A stretch of 64,000 nt of DNA from JBMNGG01 sp050949705 (GTDB lineage Bacteria > Bacillota > Thermosediminibacteria > Thermosediminibacterales > Tepidanaerobacteraceae), in contig JBMNGG010000008.1 of the NCBI GenBank assembly GCA_050949705.1, forward strand, positions 1-64,000, in the 5' to 3' direction. This document shows, in pieces, positions 45,029-54,938 of the stretch. Numbering within the stretch: position 1 is the stretch's first letter; every line of letters starts with the position of its first letter. The notes below the pieces were generated by a model. That model worked only from the letters and a program-made list of their open reading frames with translations, was not told where the DNA came from and did no database searches. Made by a program: the position numbers and the translations under genes.

Positions 45029-47187
45029 TTATTTGTTATTGTCAGTTTTAAGCATTCTTACAATTATTGTTGCAGCCTGTGCTCTGCTTGTTATATTTTT
45101 TGGATTAAAGCTTCCTGCATCTTCTGATAGAAGTCCAAGACCTATAGCTATAGTAACATGGCCTTTATATTCAGGGTATATGGTATCGTAGTCTTCTACA
45201 ATTTCTTTAAAGATATCAGAAAGTGTTGCGACCTTTTCAAAACCCATGGCTCTAATAATAAAAGCTGCTGCCTTTTCGCGAGGAAGAGGTGTATTAGCTT
45301 GAGCTTCACCTGCTTTTATCCAACCTAATCTTTGAGCGGCTTCTATGTATTTTTCTATATCCTCATCAGTTTCAGCATCATCAGATTCAAGTGTAACAGG
45401 AAGTGGCCTATCATCAGAAATACGTTGGTTTTTAGCTATCATTAAAAGCTTGATAAACTCTCCTTCAGTTATAGCTTCATCAGGTCGGAAATTATCTTCT
45501 GAAGATACAATTATACCTAAATCTATTAATAGCTGTATATCACTTTCAGCCCAATGGTCTTTTATATCGATAAAACTCGTTGGGACTTCTTCTTTAATGG
45601 GGTTTCCATTGTAATCAAGAGGCTTAAAGTTAAATGCATCGAAAGTATACGATGTTGTAGGCTTTAGTTTATATACAAGCTTATAGCTGCTGGATTGTTC
45701 CTCGTAATTGTAAGTGTTAACATACACTAGCTCAAGACCAATATCTTCTAAAAATCGTGTTTCAACATCAGTTTTTGTTAAGACACCATCGGCACTTGGG
45801 AAATCTCTTTCTTGCCACTGCATTCCATAGTTCTCTATGATGCCTGTTTGGGCATCAACAGTTATATTAAATCGATTGTAAGTATAAGGAATGTTATTTA
45901 CTAGTCTGGTATAGGTAAAGTAGTGTTTTTGAACTTTTTCTGGGAATTCTACATCTTCTATTTCTTCTAATTCAACATTTCCAAAACGCTCTGGTTGGAT
46001 TTTTTTCAAAAACTCTTCTGCTTTTTCTTGAGCTGCTTTTCTGTCATAGTTTTGTTTAAAGTCTCCTTTACGTTCAGCATAATCATAAATACTAAAACTC
46101 AAAAGCTCAGAAGATATAGCATGGACTCTTGCATATATCGTTCCTGTTTCTCTGTTCTCATCATCGGTTTTTCTCCAATTGATGTTCCAAACTTTTTCGT
46201 CTGGATTGCTGTAGTCTCCATAAAGATTAGCAGACCGTTGCTCATAACCCTTTGGTATAGAAAGATATTCTTTTACGATCTCAATTGCTGTTTCTTTTGA
46301 AATACAGTTTTTTGTAATTTCTACTTCTTCTAATTCAACAGGTGTTAGACCTGAGTTATCCATTTGCTTCATTGATTCTTCAGCAGCAGCTCCTCTGCCG
46401 TAAATTCCAAACTCATTTTTTAGAAGTTCTCCTGTATATGCGTCTATCATGATTTGAGGGTTACCCACAGTATATACAAGTTTAATGTTTTCTTCTCGGG
46501 TACGGTAATCATAATACCTTTGATAAGCAAGCTTTAGACCCTCTTTATCCTTGAATACTTTTTCTACTTCTTCTATAGAAATTAGTTTTTCTGCCGGAGT
46601 TAAAGGTTCCCAAGACCAAGTAAAGGAATAGCTTTCAACTTCACCGGTATGTGCATCAACTCTGATATTTATGCCATTATCTTCAACGGGAATATTGTTT
46701 TCCATTCGGATAAAGTTAAAGCTATAACGGTCACTGTAACTTGTATCATGTAAGGGGTAGACAGGATACTCCCGGTCAGTTAATTTAGTTTTGCAAATTC
46801 ATCAGGCTGCAGTTTTTTAGCAAAAGCTTCTGCTATTTTTCTAGCTTCGCCTTCGTTATATTTTGGGATGGGAAGAGTTTGCCTGTCGGGATCGTGCCCT
46901 TTATACATATTTAGGTATAATATATTACCGGTATCTGCATCAATACTCGCATTTAAACTGCCATAAGGTTGGGTGGATTTTGACCAGCTCAACTCCCAGA
47001 TTTTTTTGTTTTCATAAGATTCATTGTAATGAATATTAAAGCGATCATATTTGCTAGTATCAAATATACTTTTAATCTTTTCCACAGCTTTTTCCTGGGA
47101 TATTTTCGTTTCAGTCAAAGCTAAAGCTGGAACAATACTAGAAAATAAAAAACTTAACGCAATAATTAAAGCAACATATCTTTTCAT
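45029..47187 (-). pseudogene. Secreted YcdB/PepSY-repeat protein with SLH domains, one frameshift
   Basis: Two adjacent frames form one protein of about 719 residues. It has a signal peptide (MKRYVALIIALSFLFSSIVPALA), several repeats of the YcdB/PepSY kind (VNIPYTYNRFNITVDAQTG and INIRVDAHTGEV; xxIDAYTGEL), then SLH-type domains at the C-terminus (FIDIKDHWAESDIQLLIDLG and the ITSRAQAATIIVRML end). The frames join if one A is added near 46787 (reading PDEFAKTKLTDREYPVYPL). It is probably a wall-anchored protein that blocks or presents a protease or polymer; role unknown. AGGAGGAA precedes ATG 47187. Confidence 0.82.
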
Positions 47188-47459
47188 GTTATGGATTCCT
47201 CCTCGTATAATAAAGTTATATATAAGAAAGCTTGATTGGGTTCACCTCCTGATAAATTATCGATTATTTTAAACTTTGTTGTCTGCTATTTAATTAGACG
47301 ATATCCAATGTAAAAAAGTTCCGATAGTGAGCAATTTGACAATAAATAATATTGAGTAAAACAGTTTATTTTGTGAAAGTTTGAAATTGACCCATCATAC
47401 AACAAAGGATATAATTGTTAATAGTGATGGACTTTTATACTTTAATAGGGGTTGGTATT

Positions 47460-48050
47460 TTGAATCAGATATTGTCTGATATTAAGAAGTATCCGGTAAT
47501 TGCCGCTATAAGGGATATCGACGATGTAGACACGGCTTTATCAAGAGATATCCAATGTATTTTTTTGCTAACAGGTAGTATCTTAAATCTTAGGTATGTA
47601 GTGCAGTGTATTAAAAAATCCAGAAAAAGAGCCTTTTTACACATTGATCTTGTTGACGGTATAAGTAAAGACAGCGAAGGAACCAAATACATAGCAGAGG
47701 AAATAAGGCCTGATGGTATTATAACAACCAGGAGCAATTTGGCTTTGTGTGCAAGAAGTTTAGGTCTGTTCACTATACAGAGGGTGTTTATTCTAGATAG
47801 TCTTGCAGTGGACACTGCAGTGAAGGCAATCTCAAAGGTAGAACCAGATGCTGTGGAAATTTTACCCGGAGTTTTGACAAAAACACTAAGGAAAGTTGCA
47901 TCAACAGTAAAACCCCCAATAATCGCAGGAGGTCTTATCGAAACAGAGGAAGAAGTAAAAACCCGCCTTGGCTTCGGGGGGCAGTTGCTATTTCTACTAC
48001 AAGAAAAAGTATGTGGGATTGTTGCGAGACTAATAAGTGAAAATAGTTGA
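47460..48050 (+). CDS. glpP: Glycerol-3-phosphate responsive antiterminator GlpP
   Basis: 196 residues. Typical GlpP features: YPVIAAIRDIDDVDTAL, the FLLTGSILNL segment, AFLHIDLVDGISKD, GIITTRSNLALCARSLGLFTIQRVFILDS and EILPGVL...IIAGGLI. It binds glycerol-3-phosphate and nascent glp RNA to prevent termination. I chose TTG 47460 with AGGGG ten bases before it; the ATG at 47427 lacks a site. No glp genes are adjacent, so it acts in trans or is orphaned; the dhaK-like gene at the right edge is 16 kb away. Confidence 0.88.
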   Translation: MNQILSDIKKYPVIAAIRDIDDVDTALSRDIQCIFLLTGSILNLRYVVQCIKKSRKRAFLHIDLVDGISKDSEGTKYIAEEIRPDGIITTRSNLALCARSLGLFTIQRVFILDSLAVDTAVKAISKVEPDAVEILPGVLTKTLRKVASTVKPPIIAGGLIETEEEVKTRLGFGGQLLFLLQEKVCGIVARLISENS

Positions 48051-48060
48051 GGTGATTGAA

Positions 48061-48733
48061 TGCCAATAAGCTATCTTGAAATAACGGTAAGGCTCGTTTT
48101 GTCGATAATACTTGGTGGAGTTATAGGAATGGAGAGAGGAAACCATCAACAGACCTGCGGGCTTTAGAACACATATTTTAGTTTGCTTAGGTTCTACCGT
48201 GGTAATGATTGTTTCTCTGTTTATATCAAATCAATTTCGGGGAATAACAAATGTTGATCCAGGTCGCATACCTGCACAGGTTATAAGTGGTATTGGTTTT
48301 CTGGGAGCAGGCACTATAATCATTGAAGGTGCTACTGTAAAAGGACTTACCACTGCTGCCGGTTTGTGGACAGTATCTGCTATAGGTTTGGCTATTGGAG
48401 CTGGATTTTATTATGGTGCTATTTTAACAACATTTTTGATTTTATTGACACTTTTAGCCTTTAATAAAATAGAGGAATTCATCCTAAAAACAAAGTACCT
48501 GCAGCCATTACAACTATTGATTAAAGATGCACCAGGTCAATTAGGTAAAATAGGTTCGTCATTAGGTGATATGAATATAAGCATAAAAAATATTAAAATG
48601 AGAAGAAGTCAATGAAGGGAAGTTATTGATAACTGTCATGACACAAAAAATGAATAGATTCCAGTTGGAAGAAATGCAAAGAACATTGCTGCAGCTTGAA
48701 GGAGTTTATGATGTGAGAACCGAGCTTGATTAA
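48061..48733 (+). pseudogene. MgtC/SapB-family membrane protein, two frameshifts
   Basis: Three frames in order give a full MgtC-family protein of about 224 residues: an N-terminal span (ITVRLVLSIILGGVIGMERG), then NRPAGFRTHILVCLGSTVVM, FLGAGTII, VKGLTTAAGLWTVSAIGLAI, and a C-terminal ACT-like tail ending TLLQLEGVYDVRTELD. One A is missing near 48149 and one T is extra near 48614. No stops arise by substitution. The start ATG 48061 directly follows glpP. It would be an inner-membrane protein linked to magnesium or phosphate stress. Confidence 0.8.
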
Positions 48734-49021
48734 TCGTTAGAATTTGAATTGGGGGAATTTAACAAATCAACAGTATATATAAATGCAAGGATTTCTGCCA
48801 CAGCCTGATAAAGCTCTGGTGGGATTTCCTGGGCCAATGTCAAATTGAACTAGAGCATCAACTAAACCAGGGTCTCTGTATATAGCGATGTTTTGCTCTT
48901 CTGCAAGTTCCAAGATTTTATCAGCTAATATACCTTTTCCTGAAGCCGCAATCTTGGGGACAGCATCTTTGAGATTATTATATTTTAATGCAACTGCTTT
49001 TTTTATTTCTGTTTTAGACAA
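48730..49021 (-). pseudogene. FlhB C-terminal-domain homologue, one frameshift
   Basis: A small protein like the cytoplasmic autocleavage domain of FlhB (YlqH type). It starts MSKTEIKKAVALKYN and has KIAASGKGILADKILELAEEQNIAIYRD followed by LVDALVQFDIG. Removing one base from the run at 48834-48836 restores QEIPPELYQAVAEILAFIY, the conserved end. As written it ends in an abnormal Cys-rich tail at 48767. The NPTH site of FlhB is absent, as usual in these short homologues. Role unknown. Corrected 3' end overlaps mgtC by four bases. Confidence 0.75.
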
Positions 49022-49060
49022 TTTATTTCCATAAAGACCACATTTCCCTCTTACGCTTTT

Positions 49061-49898
49061 TTAAATTATCAGATTAATACCAGTAGTTAATTCTCGCTTT
49101 TCTATTCCCTCGAAAAAGAAATCCTCATATGAAACTTTTCCAACGTTAAGCTTCATGGCGCGAAGCAGCCTACCCAAGTCCTTATTATGGGTTAGGGCTT
49201 CTTTTACCACTTCCATGGCATTTTTATCTTCAAAAGTAGATGAAGCTTTAATATTCCCATTTATGTAAGTTAGGTTTACAAGTATTGTTCCAAGATTTTG
49301 TGTATTTACCATAAAGCTCACCTTAGGCAGAGATTTTGTATTAGCTTCAGAAGTTTTTCCAGTAACTTTTATATAAATTCTTTGATTATACCGGTGTAGA
49401 CATTGCAAAAAAAGTTATTTGCTCATTGTTAAGTTTATCATGAGCTAAATTTAAAGCCTTCAAAGCCAAATAATCCTTTATATTTATAGGCTTATTATAC
49501 TCTTTTGCTTCTTTTGAAACAAACTCATTAAGTAAATCCTTTAATATAAGCAGGCGTTCCTTTTTAATATGCAAATTAAGTTTTGACAATAAAAGTAAAG
49601 CGGTTTCGGTTTGAGGGCTTTGTGGGATGTTGTAGGGTAAGGGAGATTTTGCTTGATCTAGTTCATTAATATCTTGCTGAATCAATTTAAGTACCATTTT
49701 AGAAGGGGAGGCTTCTACTATCTTAAGCTTGATATAATCTCCTATGTTAAGATCAAGTAAAGAATGAGCGAAGACATCAATCCCATTTATATTTATCTTA
49801 AAACCGCCTTCAACCTTTTCAGATACAAAAGCACCGATAACTTCGTTGGTTGAAAAACCTTGGTAAAGATCTAGTGTATTATTTAAATAGACTTTCAT
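49061..49898 (-). pseudogene. Flagellar hook-length-control-like protein, one frameshift
   Basis: Two frames join into a protein of about 278 residues. The first half starts MKVYLNNTLDLYQGFS and contains a beta-rich region (INGIDVFAHSLLDLNIGDYI); the second half has VSFMVNTQNLGTILVNLTYI, like the C-terminal FliK hook-length domain. Removing one base near 49395 restores the frame. It lies just upstream of the FlhB-tail gene, the YlqG-YlqH pairing found in Bacillus and clostridia, often without flagellar genes nearby. Both members are broken here. Confidence 0.65.
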
Positions 49899-50014
49899 AA
49901 AAACACCTCACTGAAAGGACCAATTTACCATTTTTCCTTGATTATACCACACAAGTTCCTTGAACAAAAACCGAACTTTTATTAGGTGACACATAAGAAC
50001 ATTCGTTTTTCGTA

Positions 50015-50043
50015 TTGACAAGTGTTTTCTAGTTTGCTAATAT
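50015..50043 (+). promoter_or_regulatory. Promoter of the guanine riboswitch-pbuG unit
   Basis: Perfect TTGACA (50015-50020), 17-bp spacer, TAATAT (50038-50043). Confidence 0.8.
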
Positions 50044-50070
50044 ATTCATATAAAAGGAAATAATTTTATA

Positions 50071-50143
50071 GCCCTGTATAATTCTGAGAATATGGCTCGG
50101 AAGTATCTACCAGGTGTCCGGAAAACACCACAGGCTACAGGGG
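50071..50143 (+). promoter_or_regulatory. Purine riboswitch, guanine type
   Basis: P1 CCCTGTA/TACAGGG (50072-50078 with 50136-50142); core TATAATTCTGAGAATATGGC, then AGTATCTACC and the GGTGTCCGGAAAACACC arm. The specificity position in GGCTAC is C, as in guanine or hypoxanthine sensors (U in adenine sensors). The controlled gene is a guanine/hypoxanthine permease, in agreement. Confidence 0.93.
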
Positions 50144-50155
50144 GATTATTCTATT

Positions 50156-50183
50156 CCCCGTCTCTATTACGGGGTATTTTTAT
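50156..50183 (+). terminator. Purine riboswitch terminator
   Basis: CCCCGT/ACGGGG stem (50156-50161 with 50169-50174) followed by TATTTTTA, 70 bases before the start codon. The upstream GGGGG of the aptamer could pair with CCCC as the alternative form. Confidence 0.8.
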
Positions 50184-50252
50184 TTTTCTAAATAGAGATA
50201 GGGAATTACTAAAATTATTTCTAGGTATAATAAAAGGAGGCTGTATATATAA

Positions 50253-51581
50253 ATGAAGGAGGAGATTTCCATATCTAGTTATGACAGTCAGCTTGATAGG
50301 ATGTTTGACTTAAAAGGAAATGGTACTAATGTAAAAACAGAAATCCTAGCAGGTGTGACAACATTTGTGACAATGGCTTATATCCTCTTTGTAAACCCAA
50401 TCATACTTGGAGATGCAGGTATGGACAAAGGGGCAGTCTTTATGGCCACTGCTTTGGCGGCGGCATTGACAACAATCATTATGGGTGTTTATGCTAACTA
50501 TCCCTTTGCTTTGGCTTCAGGAATGGGCCTTAACGCCTATTTTGCCTATACTATGGTAGGCGGTGGTCTTTCCTGGCAGCAGGCTCTCGGTGCAGTATTT
50601 ATTTCAGGTATTATAGGTATCTTAGTAACATTATCTGGATTTAGAGAGCAGTTAATTAAAGCTATACCCATGTCCTTGAAACATGCCATGGGTGCTGGTA
50701 TCGGAATGTTTATAGCCTTTATCGGTCTTACTAATGCAGGTATTGTAGTAGCCAGTGAAGCTACTTACGTAGATCTTGGCAAATTCACAGAACCTGGTCC
50801 ATTATTGGCTACCATTGGACTAGTTATAACGGCAATTTTAGTAGCAAGGGGAGTGAAAGGTGGCATATTACTCGGTATTCTAATTACAACTATTATCGGT
50901 ATCCCTATGGGTATAACACAACTTCCCACAAGCCTAATATCTGCTCCCCCAAGTTTAGCTCCTACAATTTTTAAATTAGACATTCTAGGTGTTTTAAAGT
51001 TTTCTTTATTCCCGGTAATCTTCTCTCTGTTTTTTACAGACATGTTTGACTCTATAGGAACTTTTGTGGGTGTAGCCAGTCGCACGGGAATGATAGATGA
51101 AGAAGGTAATCTCAAGCGAGGGAACAAAGCCCTTTTTGTTGACTTTATCGGCACAGTCCTAGGTTCACTATTAGGCACCAGCACTGTGACTACCTATGTA
51201 GAGTCTGCTTCAGGAGTCACTGAAGGTGGAAGGACAGGGCTTACGGCTGTAGTCGTAGGAATACTGTTTATAGCAAGTGTGATTTTCTCACCAATTGCCT
51301 TAGCTGTTCCTGGTGAAGCAGTAGCTCCTGCCCTTATAATAGTTGGAGTATTTATGGCTACAAGCTTAAACAAAATAGATTTCAGTAATTTCTTTGAAGC
51401 TTTTCCAGCCTTTTTGACTGTTATCATGATGCCATTGACCTACAGTATATCTTTTGGTCTAGCTATCGGATTTGTAGCATATGCAGCTTTGATGCTCCTT
51501 TCTGGAAGAGGAAAAGAGGTTCATTGGATAATGTACGTCCTTGCTGCTATCTTTATACTATACTTTGCATTTATAAGATAA
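50253..51581 (+). CDS. pbuG: Guanine/hypoxanthine permease (NCS2, AzgA/PbuG type)
   Basis: 442 residues, with about 13 predicted membrane segments. The AzgA-group signatures EILAGVTTFVTMAYILFVNP, ASGMGLNAYFAY, FTDMFDSIGTFVGVASRTGM and the LGTSTVTTYVESASGVTEGG substrate loop are intact. It imports guanine and hypoxanthine with protons. AAAGGAGG lies 17 bases before the ATG, and the guanine riboswitch supports the assignment. Confidence 0.95.
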   Translation: MKEEISISSYDSQLDRMFDLKGNGTNVKTEILAGVTTFVTMAYILFVNPIILGDAGMDKGAVFMATALAAALTTIIMGVYANYPFALASGMGLNAYFAYTMVGGGLSWQQALGAVFISGIIGILVTLSGFREQLIKAIPMSLKHAMGAGIGMFIAFIGLTNAGIVVASEATYVDLGKFTEPGPLLATIGLVITAILVARGVKGGILLGILITTIIGIPMGITQLPTSLISAPPSLAPTIFKLDILGVLKFSLFPVIFSLFFTDMFDSIGTFVGVASRTGMIDEEGNLKRGNKALFVDFIGTVLGSLLGTSTVTTYVESASGVTEGGRTGLTAVVVGILFIASVIFSPIALAVPGEAVAPALIIVGVFMATSLNKIDFSNFFEAFPAFLTVIMMPLTYSISFGLAIGFVAYAALMLLSGRGKEVHWIMYVLAAIFILYFAFIR

Positions 51582-51597
51582 ATAGATAAAAAAGAGC

Positions 51598-51634
51598 AAA
51601 AGGTGACAGGATACGGTTTTCTTGTCACCTTTTT
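51598..51634 (+). terminator. Terminator after pbuG
   Basis: Perfect 11-bp stem AAAAGGTGACA / TGTCACCTTTT (51598-51608 with 51623-51633). Confidence 0.9.
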
Positions 51635-51652
51635 GTCTTCATGTTGCATTAC

Positions 51653-51693
51653 AAGCAAGACCTTTTTTAAGTTTGTTGGAGGTCTTGCTTTTT
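51653..51693 (+). terminator. Second terminator-like hairpin
   Basis: Perfect 10-bp stem AAGCAAGACC / GGTCTTGCTT (51653-51662 with 51681-51690), then TTT. Confidence 0.7.
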
Positions 51694-51830
51694 CGCGTGT
51701 TTATTTCTATCAAATCTAATGCTATAATGATAAATATCCGTAAGTATTAAAAAAATTAAGATTAATGAAAAAGACAAATATGTATTGTTAAGCGTAAAAA
51801 TAAAAATGACTTAAAGAAAGAGTGTTATCT

Positions 51831-53231
51831 ATGAAAAACAACATGAGTCCTGACGAAAAATTCCAAATGATGACACAGGCTCCAGTTGAGAAGTTAATTT
51901 GGACGCTAGCAGTTCCTACGATTATAAGTATGCTAATTACTTCGGTATACAATATGGCCGATACGTTTTTTGTAAGTAAAATCAGCACGAGTGCATCAGC
52001 CGCAGTAGGGGTTGCATTTTCGCTTATGTCGATAATTCAAGCAATTGGATTCACCCTTGGTATGGGTTCAGGAAATTATATTTCTAGACTGCTTGGACAA
52101 AAGAACCGACAGCATGCGGAAAAAGTTGCAGCTACCGGTTTTTTTACAGCTCTATTCCTGGGTGTAGTCTTAGCCATCGTTGGCCTTATTTTTCTGGATC
52201 CACTTGTATATGCCTTGGGCGCTACTCCTACTATAGCTCCACATGCAAAAGATTATATAAAATACATCCTGCTTGGAGCACCTTATATGACAGCTTCATT
52301 TGTTTTAAACAATATCCTGCGCTATCAGGGTAGTGCTTTTTTTTCAATGATTGGTATAGGAATTGGTGGTATTATAAACATTGTATTGGATCCTATATTA
52401 ATCTTTAGTCTTAATATGGGTACTGCCGGTGCAGCTTTAGCTACAATAATAAGCCAATTTATCAGCTTTAGTATTCTTTATCGCAACTCCGCTAAAGGCG
52501 GAAACATAAAAATCAGATTTTGCAATTTCACACCAAAATGGGCGGTTTATAAACAAATTTTAAAAGGTGGTATGCCATCTTTTTACCGTCAGTCACTGGG
52601 CAGTGTGGCTATGATTTGCATGAACTTTAGTGCCGGTGTTTACGGTGATGCAGCTATTGCCGCAATGACAATAGTAACACGCGTATTCCAATTTGTCATA
52701 TTGATAATGATTGGATTTGGCCAAGGCTTTCAACCGGTATGCGGATTTAATTATGGTGCAAAACTATATGATAGAGTGCTACGCGCATTCTGGTTTAGCG
52801 TTAAAGTGTCAGCTATATTCTTAGTAACGATGGCTGCAATTGGATTTGTATTCTCAGATAAAATCGTATCAGCTTTTCGAAAAGAAGATTTAGACGTGAT
52901 AGCAATAGGATCTAGAGCGTTTAAGTTTTACTGTATAGCATTTCCTCTTTCCTCATGGGTCGTCATGACCAATATGCTGCTTCAAACAATAGGTAAAGCC
53001 ACCGGAGCTTCAATTATTTCAGTATCACGCCAAGGTTTATTTTTCCTACCTGCAATTCTTATTTTGCCACCTAAAATAGGACTTCTGGGCGTGCAAATTA
53101 GCCAGCCCATTGCTGATATTTGTTCTTTTTTAATTGCACTGCCGCTGGGGCTTAGTATTATAAAAGAGTTAAATTTAAAACAATATGATGCCCAGAAATT
53201 AAATAAAGAAAATAGCGGGGAAGTTTTTTAA
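51831..53231 (+). CDS. MATE-family efflux transporter
   Basis: 466 residues, with about 12 predicted membrane segments in two pseudo-repeats. MATE features are visible: PVEKLIWTLAVPTIISMLI at the start, ADTFFVSKIS, GSGNYISRLLGQKN, PLVYALGAT, and GFGQGFQPVCGFNYGAK in the second half. It is a cation-coupled exporter; substrate unknown. ATG 51831 is preceded by a weak AAGAAAGAG; GTG 51822 or ATG 51843 are alternatives. Confidence 0.92.
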   Translation: MKNNMSPDEKFQMMTQAPVEKLIWTLAVPTIISMLITSVYNMADTFFVSKISTSASAAVGVAFSLMSIIQAIGFTLGMGSGNYISRLLGQKNRQHAEKVAATGFFTALFLGVVLAIVGLIFLDPLVYALGATPTIAPHAKDYIKYILLGAPYMTASFVLNNILRYQGSAFFSMIGIGIGGIINIVLDPILIFSLNMGTAGAALATIISQFISFSILYRNSAKGGNIKIRFCNFTPKWAVYKQILKGGMPSFYRQSLGSVAMICMNFSAGVYGDAAIAAMTIVTRVFQFVILIMIGFGQGFQPVCGFNYGAKLYDRVLRAFWFSVKVSAIFLVTMAAIGFVFSDKIVSAFRKEDLDVIAIGSRAFKFYCIAFPLSSWVVMTNMLLQTIGKATGASIISVSRQGLFFLPAILILPPKIGLLGVQISQPIADICSFLIALPLGLSIIKELNLKQYDAQKLNKENSGEVF

Positions 53232-53333
53232 CTCGTCTTGAAGAAGGCATAGCACGATCTAACAATCACAACGATGCCAACTGATTGAGTCAAGAATAAT
53301 GAGTTTAAAAAGCATTGCTTTTGTTTAGAAAGA

Positions 53334-53550
53334 TCCGGTCATTCAAGAGGAGATACAGTAGACTTGACTTGGGTTGAAATATCTACAGGCGAAGAATTGG
53401 ATATGGGTAGTGAATTTGATTTTTTTGGTAGAAATTCCAAACCATGGCACCAATTTAATTACTGCTGAGCAGGATAAGAACCGGAAGATCCTGCGGGATG
53501 CTATGGTTGATGCTGAGTTTAAAGTTTTTTGTGGAGAGAGAAAGTTTTAA
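53334..53550 (+). pseudogene. Relic of a D-Ala-D-Ala dipeptidase (VanX/DdpX family)
   Basis: From 53334 a frame reads SGHSRGDTVDLTWVEISTGE, continuing ELDMGSEFDFFG and stopping at FNYC; a shift then gives TAEQDKNRKILRDAMVDAEF and VFCGERKF with a stop. This is the zinc-site region of the M15D dipeptidases (SxHSRGxxxDLT with ligands His and Asp, LDMGxxFD, and the following helix), missing the N-terminal half and the final EWWH part. Both true loss and a frameshift are present, so it is a decayed fragment. The intact enzyme cleaves D-alanyl-D-alanine. Confidence 0.8.
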
Positions 53551-53564
53551 AATGGAGGTTTATC

Positions 53565-54619
53565 ATGGGATTTAGATTTAGAAAGAGTATTAAAATAGCT
53601 CCTGGAGTGCGGCTAAATATTGGGAAAAAAAGTGCGAGTATTAGCGTTGGGGGAAGGGGCGTTAGACATACAATAAGCTCCACAGGTAGGAGGACATCAT
53701 CAATAAGCATACCAGGCACAGGGATTTCCTATACTAAAAGCCACTATACCAAACCAAAAAGTAAATCACATCTAACAAATACCCAGGATTATGTTGACCC
53801 CTTCCAAGAGGTGACGGATTTTAATAATTATATAGAACAAATAACCTCATTTCATAAAGAATGTGATTATGAATATGATTGGGAATCAATAGTGAAAGAA
53901 CCCGAACCATTTAAAGTAGGAGAAAAGGGCCCAAATGAAGTAGCAGCCTTGGAAAAATTAAATAAATACGAACCGAATATTTTAGTGAAAGTTTTTAAGA
54001 CTTTGGAAGATAAACGTAGAAAAGAATTAGAGGAAGAGGTCAAAAAGGCAATAGAGGAGGATAAAAAACTCTATCAATTTTGGAAAAACAAAGAAATACA
54101 GCCCTTTCAATATTGCAAAAAGACCCAAATGCTTATATGACACTATTAAAAGATATAAACTTTTGTAATGAATTGGCAGGATTTATTGATTCTCTAGAAT
54201 TTGAAGCTCCTGATGGGGTTACCATGATAATCGAATGTAATATAAATATTGACGATATAATCCCAACTCATTATTGGAATGTGACAAAAACCGGGAAGCT
54301 TTCCAAAAGAAAATACAGCATGACCGACTACTATTCGATAATAAAGTGGTATGTATCAAGCCTTGCCATACGCATAGCGCGAAATATATTTGGATTACTT
54401 CCGATAAAAACTGTAATAATAAACAATCAAACAAATGTGTTAGATGCTCAAGTAGGGAGAATAGACAATATCACAATATTATCGGTTAAAATAGATAAAG
54501 CAACATTAGAGAAACTAAACTTTGACCTGATTGACCCATTTGATGCTTTAAATAATTTTGAGCATAATGTTAAGTTTTTAAAAACCCGCGGTTTTCAACC
54601 AGTGGAGAGATTAGTATAA
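53565..54619 (+). pseudogene. DUF4236 protein with unknown C-terminal region, one frameshift
   Basis: The first 54 residues are a DUF4236 domain (MGFRFRKSIKIAPGVRLNIG, then GRGVRHTISSTGRRTSSIS and PGTGISYTKS), a beta-rich module found at the start of many unrelated bacterial proteins. The rest (about 290 residues) includes a coiled-coil stretch and a NFCNELAGFIDSLEFE region that I do not recognise. Adding one G near 54103 joins the frames (EIQALSILQKDPNAY). ATG 53565 follows TGGAGG. It looks like a self-contained accessory gene. Confidence 0.72.
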
Positions 54620-54763
54620 ATTAGGCAATGTTGATGTTGAATTAATCACACAGTATTAGGATAATTTTGACGTTCAAACAAAATCCCTCATACCATTAAC
54701 AGAAAATTCTTCTATAGAAGAAAGTTAATATTAAATAGGTAAGAAGGTAATTTGACACCTCTT

Positions 54764-54803
54764 AAAACACAAGCCCCTCTCAGAACAGAGAAGCTTTGTG
54801 TTT
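54764..54803 (+). terminator. Terminator in the spacer after the DUF4236 gene
   Basis: AAAACACAAGC and GCTTTGTGTTTTT arms pair with one bulge; T run at the end. The rest of 54620-54938 is AT-rich without a recognised gene. Confidence 0.65.
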
Positions 54804-54938
54804 TTATGTTGTTTTACTTGATTTTGCTATATTAATATAGGTCTTTAAGTTATCTCTTAAAAACTGCATTTGTAGGGAAACTGGATAGTTTTGAAAAAGA
54901 ATGAACCTTGTTGCAGGGTTATTGCAGGAGGAGTATTA

